Source: Bacteriovoracales bacterium (GTDB lineage: Bacteria; Bdellovibrionota; Bacteriovoracia; Bacteriovoracales; Bacteriovoracaceae). From it: 50,388 bases of DNA. Within the stretch, counting starts at the first letter, position 1. Each line of letters opens with the position of its first letter. The DNA is taken from NCBI GenBank assembly GCA_028346125.1, contig JAOMEV010000018.1:1-50388 (forward strand), written 5' to 3'. The position numbers were made by a program, and so were the translations under genes. The notes under the pieces are model-generated. The model saw only the letters and a list, made by a program, of their open reading frames with translations. It did no database searches and was not told where the DNA came from. Positions 1 through 8,820 of the stretch are shown here, piece by piece.

Positions 1-1047
1 TCTTAACTCTGCATTAAGAGCCATTTGTTTTACTTTTGGTAAAAGGTCTGAAAGCGCTCCCTCTTGAACTATATCCAAGGCACTTTTTCCTTTTGAGTTT
101 TTAACAGAAGGGTCGGCCCATTTGTCTAACAAGAAATCAAATATCTCTCTATTTTTAACCCTTAAAGCTGCTGTTAATGATGTCTCTCCGTCTTTATTCA
201 ACTCATCAAGGGGAATCTTCATTTCAACTAAGGCCTTTATTTTTTCAGGGTCAAAATTATCCGCAGTGGTATACTTAAGAAAACGAAGTTTTAAATAAAA
301 GCTAACCCATTTTTTCAATTTGAACCACCTTGCTTTAGTTGCAAGGTCCTTAACCGTTTCACCCTTGTTATTTTTTTTGGTCATAGTGGCGTCTCTTTTA
401 ACTAGCCACTCTGTGAGACCTAATTTCTTTTTCCTAATCGCCCAGAAGAGGGCCGTTTCGCCTTCATCTGAAAGAGTTTCTATATCAGCGCCTCCTTTTA
501 TTGCTTCTTTTATTTTCATCACATTAAAATTATCACGATCTAAAAAGTCTTTTAAAAGTGGCCTTTGAACAGGAGGAGTCTTACCAACCTCAGATACTTC
601 CTTTTTTAAAACCCTTTTTTTTGACTTTTTCCATTTCCCAAAATCTATTTTTGACTTTACCTTAGAGAACTTTATAGCCTTTTTCGTCTTTTTGCGGGAA
701 TTTGATGGTCCCTGCCGTCTCAAGGTCTTTAAAAATTCCTTGTTTTTTAATTTTTTTGCAAAATCAATTGAAGAAAATCCCTTTTTGTTTTTTAAATTCG
801 GATCCGCCCCCCTCTCTATTAGAAATTTAACAAGCTCTAATTTTTTATTGATAACGGCCATCATAAGAGGAGTACTTCCCCACTTATTTTTAAAATTCAC
901 ATCCGCACCTTTAATAATTAATTCTTTTATTTTTTTTTGATTAAAATTTGAAGGATCAGAAGCTTTAGAAAGCTCTACATTGAAATTATCTGCAAATAAA
1001 GGATATGAAATTAAAAAGAAAAGAAAATTAACTATTTTTTTAAGCAT
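1..1047 (-). CDS. Exported ankyrin-repeat protein (3' end cut by window edge)
   Basis: The frame is open from the ATG at 1047 to base 1 (349 codons), so the C-terminus lies outside the window. The N-terminus (MLKKIVNFLFFLISYPLFA) is a clear signal peptide, so the protein should be exported. Ankyrin units follow at about residues 38-110 (IKELIIKGADVN... TPLMMAV... VKFLIERGADPN), then a Lys-rich linker (~115-165) and further ankyrin units (~180-349). Ankyrin repeats are protein-binding helical solenoids; no enzymatic motif is visible. The start has only a weak AGG 8 nt upstream. It lies 126 bp downstream of the 35-residue-repeat gene on the same strand, so it may belong to that operon or have its own promoter. 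Function unknown; confident about family and export. Confidence 0.88.
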   Translation of the reverse strand, partial: MLKKIVNFLFFLISYPLFADNFNVELSKASDPSNFNQKKIKELIIKGADVNFKNKWGSTPLMMAVINKKLELVKFLIERGADPNLKNKKGFSSIDFAKKLKNKEFLKTLRRQGPSNSRKKTKKAIKFSKVKSKIDFGKWKKSKKRVLKKEVSEVGKTPPVQRPLLKDFLDRDNFNVMKIKEAIKGGADIETLSDEGETALFWAIRKKKLGLTEWLVKRDATMTKKNNKGETVKDLATKARWFKLKKWVSFYLKLRFLKYTTADNFDPEKIKALVEMKIPLDELNKDGETSLTAALRVKNREIFDFLLDKWADPSVKNSKGKSALDIVQEGALSDLLPKVKQMALNAELR

Positions 1048-1173
1048 CTTGCGAACCTATTAAATTATTTGTATATCTTAAAATATACCATTAAAATTAA
1101 CTTAAGTAATTTTTTAAGAGACTAAGTTTGGGTAAGAGGGCCCATTATAAAGATAGGCCCCCAAAATAAAAAA

Positions 1174-2301
1174 TCACAAATGTGACTGTTTTTGATGTAA
1201 GCTCTTTTCACATGATTTTGCATTACCAAATCTACTAATTTTTTTACCATTAACATCTTTAAGAGTATATCCTTTACAATAAACTCCATTAACGGCACCT
1301 CTTAAAGAAGAGCTACAACTTTTTGCGCTTCCAAAAGAATCGATTTTAGAACCGTCTTCTTTCATTAAAGAGCTACCTTTACAAAAAAGGCCTTCCCTAA
1401 ACTCAATTAAGGCAAAAAAACATGATTTCTCGCTACCAAACTTCTTGATAACTTTTCCAAAATGATCTTTTAACGAACTTCCACGACAATAAAGACCGTG
1501 TGGGGAGTTCGCCAAGGAGGAAAAACACCTTTTTTCTGAACCAAACTTGTCTACTTTTTTCCCTTGTTCATTTTTCAATACACTCCCTCTACAGTACAGG
1601 CCATTACTAGAAACTTCTAAAGCAGCAAAGCACCTTTTTTCTGATCCAAAAGAATCAACTTTTTGTCCCAAATTATTTTTTAAGGAACTCCCTCTACAGT
1701 GCAAATCATGGACAGAACCTGTCAAGGCCGCAAAACAACGCTTTTCAGACCCATAACTGTCTATTTTGTCACCATACTCATTTTTTAAAGAGCTTCCTCT
1801 GCAATATAGACCATGACCTGGTCCCGATAGGGCCTCAAAGCATCTTTTTTCAGACCCGAAAGAGTCAATTTTTTTTCCTTGCGAATTTTTTAAAGACCTT
1901 CCCAGACAATAAAGTCCATGATTAGATCCCTCTAAAGCAGTAAAGCACCTCTCTTCCGAGCCAAAACTATCCACCTTTCTCCCTAAATTATTTTGTAAGG
2001 TTCTTCCTCGACAGTATAAACCGTGGACAGAACGACCTAACGCTTCAAAGCACCTTGTTTCAGAACCAAAGGAGTCTACTTTACTTCCATTTAAGTTTTT
2101 TAATGTCTTTCCTCTACAATACAAACCATGAACCGCATTTGCTAAAGCATCTAAGCACCTTTTTTCAGATCCATAACTGTCTATTTTATCCATTAATGAA
2201 TTTTTTAGAGTACGGCCCTTGCAAAATAATGCTCCCTGAGAACCTTGTGTATAAAATATGATTATTAAACTCAAAACAATCTCAATCCGAAAGTATTTCA
2301 T
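1174..2301 (-). CDS. Exported protein of ten 35-residue two-cysteine tandem repeats
   Basis: The 375 residues consist of a signal peptide (1-23, ending SQG) and ten near-contiguous 35-residue repeats. The consensus is roughly xLYCRGxxLKN followed by xxGxKVDSFGSEKRCFxAL. Each repeat has two Cys 22 positions apart and an invariant FGS or FGN core, so after export each unit could close one disulfide. Repeats 8-10 are the most divergent, while repeats 2-7 are nearly uniform, which suggests recent amplification by duplication. The start is firm: AAAGGAGG lies 6 nt upstream of the ATG. The gene begins 22 bp after the large ankyrin gene and is almost certainly co-transcribed with it. I do not recognise the repeat family; a surface or periplasmic binding or structural role is only a guess. 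Confidence 0.9.
   Translation of the reverse strand: MKYFRIEIVLSLIIIFYTQGSQGALFCKGRTLKNSLMDKIDSYGSEKRCLDALANAVHGLYCRGKTLKNLNGSKVDSFGSETRCFEALGRSVHGLYCRGRTLQNNLGRKVDSFGSEERCFTALEGSNHGLYCLGRSLKNSQGKKIDSFGSEKRCFEALSGPGHGLYCRGSSLKNEYGDKIDSYGSEKRCFAALTGSVHDLHCRGSSLKNNLGQKVDSFGSEKRCFAALEVSSNGLYCRGSVLKNEQGKKVDKFGSEKRCFSSLANSPHGLYCRGSSLKDHFGKVIKKFGSEKSCFFALIEFREGLFCKGSSLMKEDGSKIDSFGSAKSCSSSLRGAVNGVYCKGYTLKDVNGKKISRFGNAKSCEKSLHQKQSHL
1190..2229 (-). repeat. Ten tandem 105-bp coding repeats
   Basis: These in-frame 105-bp units encode the 35-residue two-cysteine repeat. The protein period is exact for nine units and the last is two residues longer. Similarity is clear at DNA level as well (for example the recurring cctctacagta/cctctgcaata blocks seen on the + strand), which suggests expansion and contraction by recombination or slippage. 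This is coding sequence, not a CRISPR: there are no unique spacers and the reading frame runs through. Confidence 0.85.
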
Positions 2302-2323
2302 CGTTCCTCCTTTAAATTAGTTT

Positions 2324-5300
2324 TTAAAAATTTAACTTCTGATTCAAATCATTAAGCTCTCTTTTTAAATCATTCGGAAGACCTGTATAAAGGTGCCTTA
2401 AACAAGCATGAGTCTTTTTTACTTCTTCATGGTAGTCTTCTAACTTAACTCCATTTTCACAACATAATTTGCCTTTTGGACCTCTCTCAATCTTGGCCTT
2501 AATATCTTTTATCAAGTTAAATATTCTTTTACTTTTAGAATATACTCTTTTAAATTGCGTATAAACGTATGCTGAACTTAGCCTTTTACTCTTTCTCCCT
2601 TCAGACATCATTCCTTCTAATTTAGAATGAACCCGAGAGGTTTTTTTCTGAAATTTTTCTAGTGCTGCCATTTTTTTCCTTCCACTAGAACTCATTCGCT
2701 GGCAAGATTTACAAAAGTGAAGTGTCGTAATTGTTGGCCTGTAAAATTTCTTTATTTTTGTGGCCTCACAAGAAACTTTCTTTCCACTTTGATTCGCTAC
2801 ATACTCCGACTCCATTTCTCTTTTTTTACATACCTCATCTGAGCTAGGACCAGTTGCCAGGCCACAAGCAGTATCCTTTTCTGGGTGGGCCATAGATGAT
2901 ACCCACTTAAGACTAAAAGGGGTTCCCGTTCCATCCCAAGGGTCCTGATGTTTATCCTGAATTTTTACTAATTTTTTTCGGCATAACCTTTTACGTTCAG
3001 AATATTTCCTATAATGACTCCTTAAATTGTTACAAACGTTGTTCTTTTTGCGAGTAAAGCTTGAAGATTCCTTTTTCTTCCCTTGAGAAATAACCCTCTT
3101 ATCAGAGGAGCTTAAATTTCTATTGGTTTTTTTCTCTGTCTCAGAAAAATTGTTTTTCATTCTATCCTGAATACTTTCTGGGCAATCACCATCAGTTTTC
3201 TGGATCGAAACAAAGAATCGACCGTCTCGATCTAGACCTCCAAAATTTGATAAATCAAATTTTTTGTTTATCAAAATCTTTTTTTGCGAGTAGGGAGGTA
3301 TGATAATTTTATCCCCGGTGAGACATTTATAAGATTTATTGGGGTTTTTATTAAAAGGTTCAATATCAACAATATGTTCAATTAGAAAATCTGAATCATT
3401 TTCTATAGAAACTTCCACAGACAAGGTTCTTTCATTATATTTACTAGATCTCTGATCAACAATCACTTTTGTTGTGATATAAGAACCCCATTCTGTTTCA
3501 TTCATTCCAGATGGGGTTGCGATATTTAAATTTTCAATTTTAACTGAACTCGGATAGAACTGAATCTTTCTTTTTTCTAATCTTTTTGTCGGGTTCCTAA
3601 GGAGATTTTCTTTGTTTTTCCATGAACGATATGAAGAAGATTTGCTTTTATTTCTGTTCTTCTCTGCTTGAGGATTATTTTTTCTTTTTAATTCTTTTAT
3701 ATAATTAAGTGCTAGAGGATCTTTTTGATATCTCTTTACATACATTTTTAATCTATTAAGTTCACGTTCTTTTAAACGTATCGCTAACTCTTCTTCCAAA
3801 ATTTTATCTTTTCCTTTATTTAAAATTCTTCTCCCCTGAGTAAAACCAATTTTAGAAGAATATTTTTTTGAAAACAGACCTGTTTCTGGGTCACGAACAT
3901 TAATATTTGCTCCTGCCATTATTAAATATTTTAAAGCTTCGAGCTTTTTCTCTTTTATAGCAAATATTACAGGTGATACCCCTTTTTTATTTGGGGTATT
4001 TAAATTCATATATTTTGAAAAAAGATTAATAAAGTTACCCAAATTATTTTCAATTGCATAAAACAATGAGCTTTTTCCGAAATAATCCTCTCTACTTGGA
4101 TCAGCACCATTTTTCAAAAGCAACTCAGCAACCTCTAAATAGGCACCCTCTGTAAATGTATAATGTGATGAGTAACGAGGAGCTCTTTTTATAGATTTAT
4201 CTTTATCTAAAATCACACTTCTAATCACAGTACAATGGAGTGGCGTTATAAAATATTTTTTGGTAACTCGTCCACCTGACACAGAAAAGGAGTGGTAATT
4301 TAATTTATTTAGGTCAGGTTTAAGTTGTTTTACTTTTTTTGATATAAAATTTACTCTCTGATCGGCCAGTTTTCCTAGAGGGTTTGCTAAACTTATGTAA
4401 TCTCTAGATACTAATCTACAGGTTAATTTTTTTATCTCTTCTGTCTTTTTATCTATTCCCAACTCTTTTTTTATTTCCTCAACAGATTTTTCACCTGATT
4501 CAAGAACGGCCGATACATTATTATTTTCTAGTTTACTTTTTTGTTCCTTAATCCACTTTTTTGGGTTTTTAAAAATACTTTTTTCAAATCCTTTTTTAAG
4601 AGCATATCTTTGGATACTCATTTTGTTACCTAATGCTAAATCGTAATTGGCCCCGGCCTTAAGTAAAAGAGTTGCAGCTTCTTTATTTTTAAAGTTTATG
4701 GCCATTTCGAGAGGGTAATTGCCATTCTCATCCTTTACATTAAACCCAACTCCAGATTGAGTATAAATTTCTAATACCCTGTTATTTTTTTTCATTATTG
4801 CCCAATTCAAAGCAGAAACGCCATCATAATCTGAGACATTTGGATTTGCGCCTTTATTAAGGAGTAGTTTCAATTTTTCTTTTAAATACTGATCTTTCAT
4901 TTTTGTGGTAACCAAGCAGTGAAGAGGAGTTATGGCATTATACTTTTCTCCTGAAGGCTTAAAACCGACTTTTTTATTGGGATCCTGTCCCTTTTTGAGG
5001 ATCGATTCAATTGGCCTTTTATTTAAAGAAGAGCTGCAAATATACTTTAAAAGTTTCTTTCCTTGCGAGTCACTTGAAAGATAATTTATTTTATTTTTTC
5101 TTTCAGATGATTTTTCCTTGGCCATTCTTTGCTTTTTATATTTAGACTTCCCATACTTATCAACCATGTCATCAACATCTTTTATAAAGTCCTTCGCTAA
5201 CTCTTTATAGTTTTTCCCCTGTAAATTTGTCTTGCGGTAGTCAGCTCCTTTTTTCAATAAGGAAACCCCAATGGCCTTTCTTTTTTCACGGGAGTCTTTT

Positions 5301-6157
5301 TTAAGCACTGATGCGATTAAAGGAGTCACATATTCTTTATTTTCAATCTTATCTACTAATGCTCTTTTTTTTAAAAGGAGATTAACCATCTTTAAATTTC
5401 CATTCAAGGCCGCAAAGTAGAGAAGAGTCTCTCTATTACAACAAACTCGAGTGTTTGCACTAAACCCTTCATTTAAAAAGTTTTGCACCCTTCTTAAATT
5501 ATTTTCCTCAGCTGCTTTGAGCATTTCTAGCTTCTTTTTTCGCTTTTCTCTCGCAGCAAAAGAGTTATCTTCTTCTTTTTCATCTGCATCTTCTTCTTTT
5601 TCTTCTTCATTTGGATCATCTGCAATGGATGAGTTCGGATCCATCAAAAGTGTAAAGATTTTTGCCTTGGTCATATTGCTTCTAGATCCTGCAAACTCTA
5701 ATGCCGTTTGTTTTTTATTATCATCAAGATTTACATCTGCCTTTAAGTCCACTCCTTTCTGAATTAGAAAATTGACACACTCGATGCAATTGAAAAATAT
5801 TGCATACCCTATAAGGTTTATTCTTCTTAAGAATTTATATCTGGACTTTGGTTGATTTCTTCTTAGGTTAACATCTCCTCCATTATTAACTAATACCTTA
5901 AATGTTTCGAAATCCTTTTGCTTTAAAGCAATATGAAGTGCAGATTCTCCATTTGAAATTTGGTTAACATTGGCCCCATTTTCGGCCAAAAAACTTACTA
6001 TCTCGTTGAGTTGGTTTTCAGTTGCATAAACAATAGGAACATTACCTTGCTTATCTACATCATCCAGAGTTTGTAAATTTTTTGCAACCAGTTTTAGTAT
6101 AGAAATCATTTTTTTTGGTTGCTTTTTAAACTCACTGATAGGGGATAAAATGGACAT
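2324..6157 (-). CDS. Giant ankyrin-repeat protein with Cys-containing C-terminal region (probably the 3' part of one gene with 6234-7343)
   Basis: This 1,277-residue frame holds many ankyrin units: about residues 35-115, 200-300, 375-500 and 590-800 (patterns such as LLLKNGADPS, LLNKGANPNVSDYDGVSALNWA). Lys-rich spacers lie between them. A non-ankyrin C-terminal ~430 residues follows, with a beta-like segment (~850-1010) and a helical segment (~1040-1277) containing CxxC (FCKSCQR), CC and other scattered Cys. The ATG at 6157 lacks a Shine-Dalgarno and is not a convincing start: the same frame stays open upstream to 6250 and encodes a perfect continuation of an ankyrin unit (VVIKNGANLDRV). It therefore looks like the continuation of the preceding exported ankyrin ORF after a +1 shift. 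This would also explain how a Cys-containing protein without its own signal peptide gets exported. Function unknown; probably protein binding outside the cytoplasm. Confidence 0.85.
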   Translation of the reverse strand: MSILSPISEFKKQPKKMISILKLVAKNLQTLDDVDKQGNVPIVYATENQLNEIVSFLAENGANVNQISNGESALHIALKQKDFETFKVLVNNGGDVNLRRNQPKSRYKFLRRINLIGYAIFFNCIECVNFLIQKGVDLKADVNLDDNKKQTALEFAGSRSNMTKAKIFTLLMDPNSSIADDPNEEEKEEDADEKEEDNSFAAREKRKKKLEMLKAAEENNLRRVQNFLNEGFSANTRVCCNRETLLYFAALNGNLKMVNLLLKKRALVDKIENKEYVTPLIASVLKKDSREKRKAIGVSLLKKGADYRKTNLQGKNYKELAKDFIKDVDDMVDKYGKSKYKKQRMAKEKSSERKNKINYLSSDSQGKKLLKYICSSSLNKRPIESILKKGQDPNKKVGFKPSGEKYNAITPLHCLVTTKMKDQYLKEKLKLLLNKGANPNVSDYDGVSALNWAIMKKNNRVLEIYTQSGVGFNVKDENGNYPLEMAINFKNKEAATLLLKAGANYDLALGNKMSIQRYALKKGFEKSIFKNPKKWIKEQKSKLENNNVSAVLESGEKSVEEIKKELGIDKKTEEIKKLTCRLVSRDYISLANPLGKLADQRVNFISKKVKQLKPDLNKLNYHSFSVSGGRVTKKYFITPLHCTVIRSVILDKDKSIKRAPRYSSHYTFTEGAYLEVAELLLKNGADPSREDYFGKSSLFYAIENNLGNFINLFSKYMNLNTPNKKGVSPVIFAIKEKKLEALKYLIMAGANINVRDPETGLFSKKYSSKIGFTQGRRILNKGKDKILEEELAIRLKERELNRLKMYVKRYQKDPLALNYIKELKRKNNPQAEKNRNKSKSSSYRSWKNKENLLRNPTKRLEKRKIQFYPSSVKIENLNIATPSGMNETEWGSYITTKVIVDQRSSKYNERTLSVEVSIENDSDFLIEHIVDIEPFNKNPNKSYKCLTGDKIIIPPYSQKKILINKKFDLSNFGGLDRDGRFFVSIQKTDGDCPESIQDRMKNNFSETEKKTNRNLSSSDKRVISQGKKKESSSFTRKKNNVCNNLRSHYRKYSERKRLCRKKLVKIQDKHQDPWDGTGTPFSLKWVSSMAHPEKDTACGLATGPSSDEVCKKREMESEYVANQSGKKVSCEATKIKKFYRPTITTLHFCKSCQRMSSSGRKKMAALEKFQKKTSRVHSKLEGMMSEGRKSKRLSSAYVYTQFKRVYSKSKRIFNLIKDIKAKIERGPKGKLCCENGVKLEDYHEEVKKTHACLRHLYTGLPNDLKRELNDLNQKLNF

Positions 6158-6233
6158 TAGCCAACTATTTTTGGAATTTATTACTCGATCTAAATTTGCA
6201 CCATTTTTAATTACTACTTCAATTTTTTTTAGG

Positions 6234-6252
6234 TCAGGGTTTTTCGTTTTTT
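6234..6252 (-). other. Putative +1 frameshift site (CCC-TGA-C) joining two ankyrin ORFs
   Basis: The upstream ORF ends AAA AAC GAA AAA CCC TGA. Reading one base forward at the CCC gives CCT-GAC-CTA and enters the frame of the 1,277-residue ORF, continuing the ankyrin solenoid (PDLKKIEVVIKNGANLD). CCC followed by TGA is a classic shift-prone +1 context: tRNA-Pro can re-pair on CCT. Alternatives are a real one-base insertion in the AAAAA run or a sequencing or assembly error there. With one A fewer the text would read E-N-P-D-L, also a good match to the repeat. No strong stimulatory Shine-Dalgarno-like element is seen just upstream, which argues against an RF2-like mechanism. Confidence 0.6.
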
Positions 6253-7343
6253 AATAAAACCTCCAAAATTGAAGGAAAAAAAGTCTCTTCTCCAGAAAGT
6301 TTTTCATTAACGTCTGCCCCTCTTTTAATTAATAATTCTAAAAATTTTTCATTCACAAGCCTAGAATACATGGCTATAAAGAGAGCAGATCGACCTTTTT
6401 TATTTTTTATATTCAACTTAATCCCTTTATCCAAAAGAAATTTGATGAAACTTAGGGGAACATTTTCAGTTTTCATGGCCACATGTAAAATTGTATCACC
6501 TTCTTTATTTTGGACATTTATAGGAGCTCCTTTTAAAATTTCTTTCCGAACCTTTTCCTTATTAAAACTAAACCTACTTAAGTATTTATCTAAGCTAGGA
6601 CCGTCTTTTTGAGGTCCAATATTTTCTAATACACCTTGCCCTTCAGGAAAATCTTTCGCTAAAACCTTTAACATTTTATCTGTGTTACTCCGATTCACCT
6701 TATACATCTTTGCCATTCTGACTGCAGAATATCCTCTTTTGTTTAAATGAACTGAATTGGCACCTCTTCTCATTAAAAATGTTGCAAGTTCAAGGTTATT
6801 TTTAATAACTGCCATTAGAATGGCATTGTTTCCCGTTTTTTTGTCTTGCAAATTAATATCAGCACCATTTAATACGGCCTTTTTTATTTTTTCAGGATTA
6901 TAAGAGGTAAATGAAATTGCTTTTCTAAGCATTTCATTCGCCTCAGTTAAATTGAGTTTATTATTTCCTAAAGCCGCAAATAATTTATATTGTTTAAGAA
7001 GTTTTAAAATTTTTGGTTTATTTTTAGCAAAATCCATAGCAGAATAACCCTTCGTATTTTTTTTGTTGGGGTTTGCTCCTTGACCTAGCAAAAACTTAAT
7101 AAGCTCTTCATCATTTTTAGACACGGCTTGACCAATAACAGGGTTTCCATATCTATTGAGTGTATTTGGGTCTGCTCCTTTTTTGATTAGTTCTCTGATT
7201 TTTTGAGAATTATAATAACTTGGAGATGAGACTCTCGATAATTCTTTGTTAAGTGACCCACTTTGCCCAAAAGAAGAAGTTATTAAAAAACAAAAAGAAA
7301 GTAGGGTGAGATTAAAAAGTCTAAATGCCCTAAAATAATTCAT
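6234..7343 (-). CDS. Exported ankyrin-repeat protein (probably the 5' part of a larger gene)
   Basis: 369 residues from the chosen ATG at 7343. A TTG start six bases further upstream is possible, but GGAG lies 7 nt before the ATG and only 1 nt before the TTG. Residues 1-27 form a signal peptide (MNYFRAFRLFNLTLLSFCFL, then ITSSFG). Ankyrin units follow at about 45-115, 155-225 and 270-355 (ELIKKGADPNTLNRYGNP, AVLNGADINLQDKKTGNNAILMA, ELLIKRGADVNEK). The frame ends at a TGA in the middle of a unit, and the missing half of that unit is encoded in the +1 frame immediately downstream. Joined with 2324-6157 the product would be about 1,672 residues. A sigma-28-like promoter lies just upstream. Role unknown; ankyrin arrays usually bind proteins. 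Confidence 0.87.
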   Translation of the reverse strand: MNYFRAFRLFNLTLLSFCFLITSSFGQSGSLNKELSRVSSPSYYNSQKIRELIKKGADPNTLNRYGNPVIGQAVSKNDEELIKFLLGQGANPNKKNTKGYSAMDFAKNKPKILKLLKQYKLFAALGNNKLNLTEANEMLRKAISFTSYNPEKIKKAVLNGADINLQDKKTGNNAILMAVIKNNLELATFLMRRGANSVHLNKRGYSAVRMAKMYKVNRSNTDKMLKVLAKDFPEGQGVLENIGPQKDGPSLDKYLSRFSFNKEKVRKEILKGAPINVQNKEGDTILHVAMKTENVPLSFIKFLLDKGIKLNIKNKKGRSALFIAMYSRLVNEKFLELLIKRGADVNEKLSGEETFFPSILEVLLKNEKP

Positions 7344-7373
7344 CTCCAAGCTCCGGTTTAGGTCCTTGGATTA

Positions 7374-7400
7374 TTTTCGGTCAAGCTAAACTATAATTTA
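7374..7400 (-). promoter_or_regulatory. Sigma-28-like promoter candidate for the ankyrin operon
   Basis: On the minus strand TAAA is followed by exactly 15 bases and then ACCGAAAA. The flagellar sigma-28 (FliA) consensus is TAAA-N15-GCCGATAA, so spacing and -35 are exact and the -10 differs at two positions (A for G, A for T). It sits about 30 bp before the ATG at 7343. Pattern match only, by eye. Confidence 0.4.
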
Positions 7401-7441
7401 GTCAGTGTTAGAGAAATATAAGTAAAGTGCCAAAATTTATC

Positions 7442-7465
7442 AAAAAAAAGGGCCCTAAGGCCCTT
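7442..7465 (-). terminator. Rho-independent terminator of the tldD-tldE operon
   Basis: A perfect 7-bp stem AAGGGCC/GGCCCTT with a 4-nt loop is followed on the minus strand by an uninterrupted run of T. It begins only a few bases after the tldE stop codon at 7468. Confidence 0.9.
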
Positions 7466-7467
7466 AT

Positions 7468-8820
7468 TTATTTCCCAGCAATATTAAGATTTGAAAACCG
7501 TATTTCAGGTGAAAAGAAGGTGCTATATGCATTGGACTTCATGTCTTTTCCAATCAATGATATTTCTTGCAGTAATTGATAAAAATTGCCTGAAATAGTA
7601 ATACCTTTTATACCTTTGCCAACGATTCCATTTTCACAAAGATATCCACTAGCACCAAAAGAAAAGTCTCCACTTAAGGCATCTGCTCCGGAATGAAGAC
7701 CTTGGAGAGAAACAATATTAAGGTATCTGCCTTTTTTGAGGTCTGTTTCTGAAGACTCTCCATGAGAGATAATTTGTTGAGTCCCACCAACGCCAAGAGT
7801 ACCTTTGGGAGATCTACTAGCGCAGGAATTATTTTCAACATTATGAAATTTTGCCGTAGCGCTGTTGTGATAGAAAGTTTTAAGAACACCATTTTCGATA
7901 AGAGAAAACTCCTTTCTTAAATTTCCTTCATCATCGAAAGTGGAATAATTAAAACCATCAATATATTGAGGACAATCCTTAATAGACAACCCTGAAACAG
8001 CAACTTTTTGCCCTATTTTTTCTCTGTAAGGGTTTACACCATCTACAGCACTTTTTCCGCTAAACATAGTCGAAAAAACGCCAAAAATATCATCCAGCAT
8101 ATCCAATGAAAAAATAACATCGTATTTGCCCGTCTCAATTGGACCTGCAGTAAGAAGTGCATGAGCGTGATTGAAAGACTCATCAATACAATTGTTTAAA
8201 TCAAGATCCTTGAAGTTCCTTCCCACAGACCCATGGTAATGCATGGACTGCTTTCCCTCTTTCTCTAGAAGCGCCGATGTGTAACAAGAAAAGGATTTAT
8301 CTTTCTCGAAACAAAGGGTTCCCAAAGAGTTTGCAATGTAGCTATGAGACTCTCCTTCGTTATACCCATTATAAGGGGCCCCTTTTACAGAGGAATCTTT
8401 ATCCTTAACCCCTTTTTCAAGCGCCAAACAGAGCTCAATTTTCTTCTCTGCCGGAGTATTATCCTCTCTATAAGTTTTTTCATTATCAGAAAAAACCCTG
8501 TCTTTATGAGAAACACATATTTCTTCAAACTCATCTTCTTTTACATACCTTGAGTTTTCAAGTGCCTGCTCAACCATTAAGGAAAGGGATTCTTCCTGCA
8601 TATCTTCACAGTAACTTATACCAACTTTTTGATCTTTTGTGAGCCTAATACCCATGATTTGAGAACTTGAAACCTTATATTCTTCCAAACTTCCTTCATT
8701 GGCCTTAAGGGAAAATTTAGAGCTTTGGGTAAAAAGAACTTCTGAGTCCTTAGCACCTTTGGACTTCGCCATATCGAGGACTTTTTCTAACATTTGAACA
8801 TTTTGTTTTTGATTATCCAT
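7468..8820 (-). CDS. pmbA: TldE/PmbA-like subunit of the TldD/TldE metalloprotease
   Basis: 450 residues, the usual PmbA/TldE length. In E. coli this protein forms a heterodimer with TldD; the complex is a zinc peptidase that degrades unfolded or leader peptides such as the microcin B17 leader and CcdA. TldE itself lacks the zinc-binding HExxxH motif, and none is present here. Characteristic C-terminal family segments are visible: SPKGTLGVGGTQQ, the LHSGADALSGDFSFGASGYL block (~385-405) and GKGIKGITISGNFYQLLQ. The ATG has GGAGG 8 nt upstream and overlaps the end of tldD by 8 bp, so the two are translationally coupled. A strong terminator closes the operon. Cytosolic. Confident family assignment. 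Confidence 0.95.
   Translation of the reverse strand: MDNQKQNVQMLEKVLDMAKSKGAKDSEVLFTQSSKFSLKANEGSLEEYKVSSSQIMGIRLTKDQKVGISYCEDMQEESLSLMVEQALENSRYVKEDEFEEICVSHKDRVFSDNEKTYREDNTPAEKKIELCLALEKGVKDKDSSVKGAPYNGYNEGESHSYIANSLGTLCFEKDKSFSCYTSALLEKEGKQSMHYHGSVGRNFKDLDLNNCIDESFNHAHALLTAGPIETGKYDVIFSLDMLDDIFGVFSTMFSGKSAVDGVNPYREKIGQKVAVSGLSIKDCPQYIDGFNYSTFDDEGNLRKEFSLIENGVLKTFYHNSATAKFHNVENNSCASRSPKGTLGVGGTQQIISHGESSETDLKKGRYLNIVSLQGLHSGADALSGDFSFGASGYLCENGIVGKGIKGITISGNFYQLLQEISLIGKDMKSNAYSTFFSPEIRFSNLNIAGK

Noticed and set aside
1136..1162. GGGCC/GGCCC inverted repeat between the repeat gene and the first ankyrin gene
   Set aside because: Twelve-base loop and no T tract; probably chance given the GGCC abundance.
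1165..1190. Small TCAC/GTGA hairpin with T run overlapping the stop of the 35-residue-repeat gene
   Set aside because: Only a four-base-pair stem; too weak to call a terminator.
1190..2229. Regular 105-bp repeats considered as a CRISPR array
   Set aside because: Units are contiguous, coding and without unique spacers; they encode the tandem protein repeat.
6246..6252. A-AAA-AAC heptamer that resembles a -1 slippery site just before the ankyrin stop
   Set aside because: The -1 frame runs into TAA within six codons and does not continue the ankyrin repeats; only +1 does.
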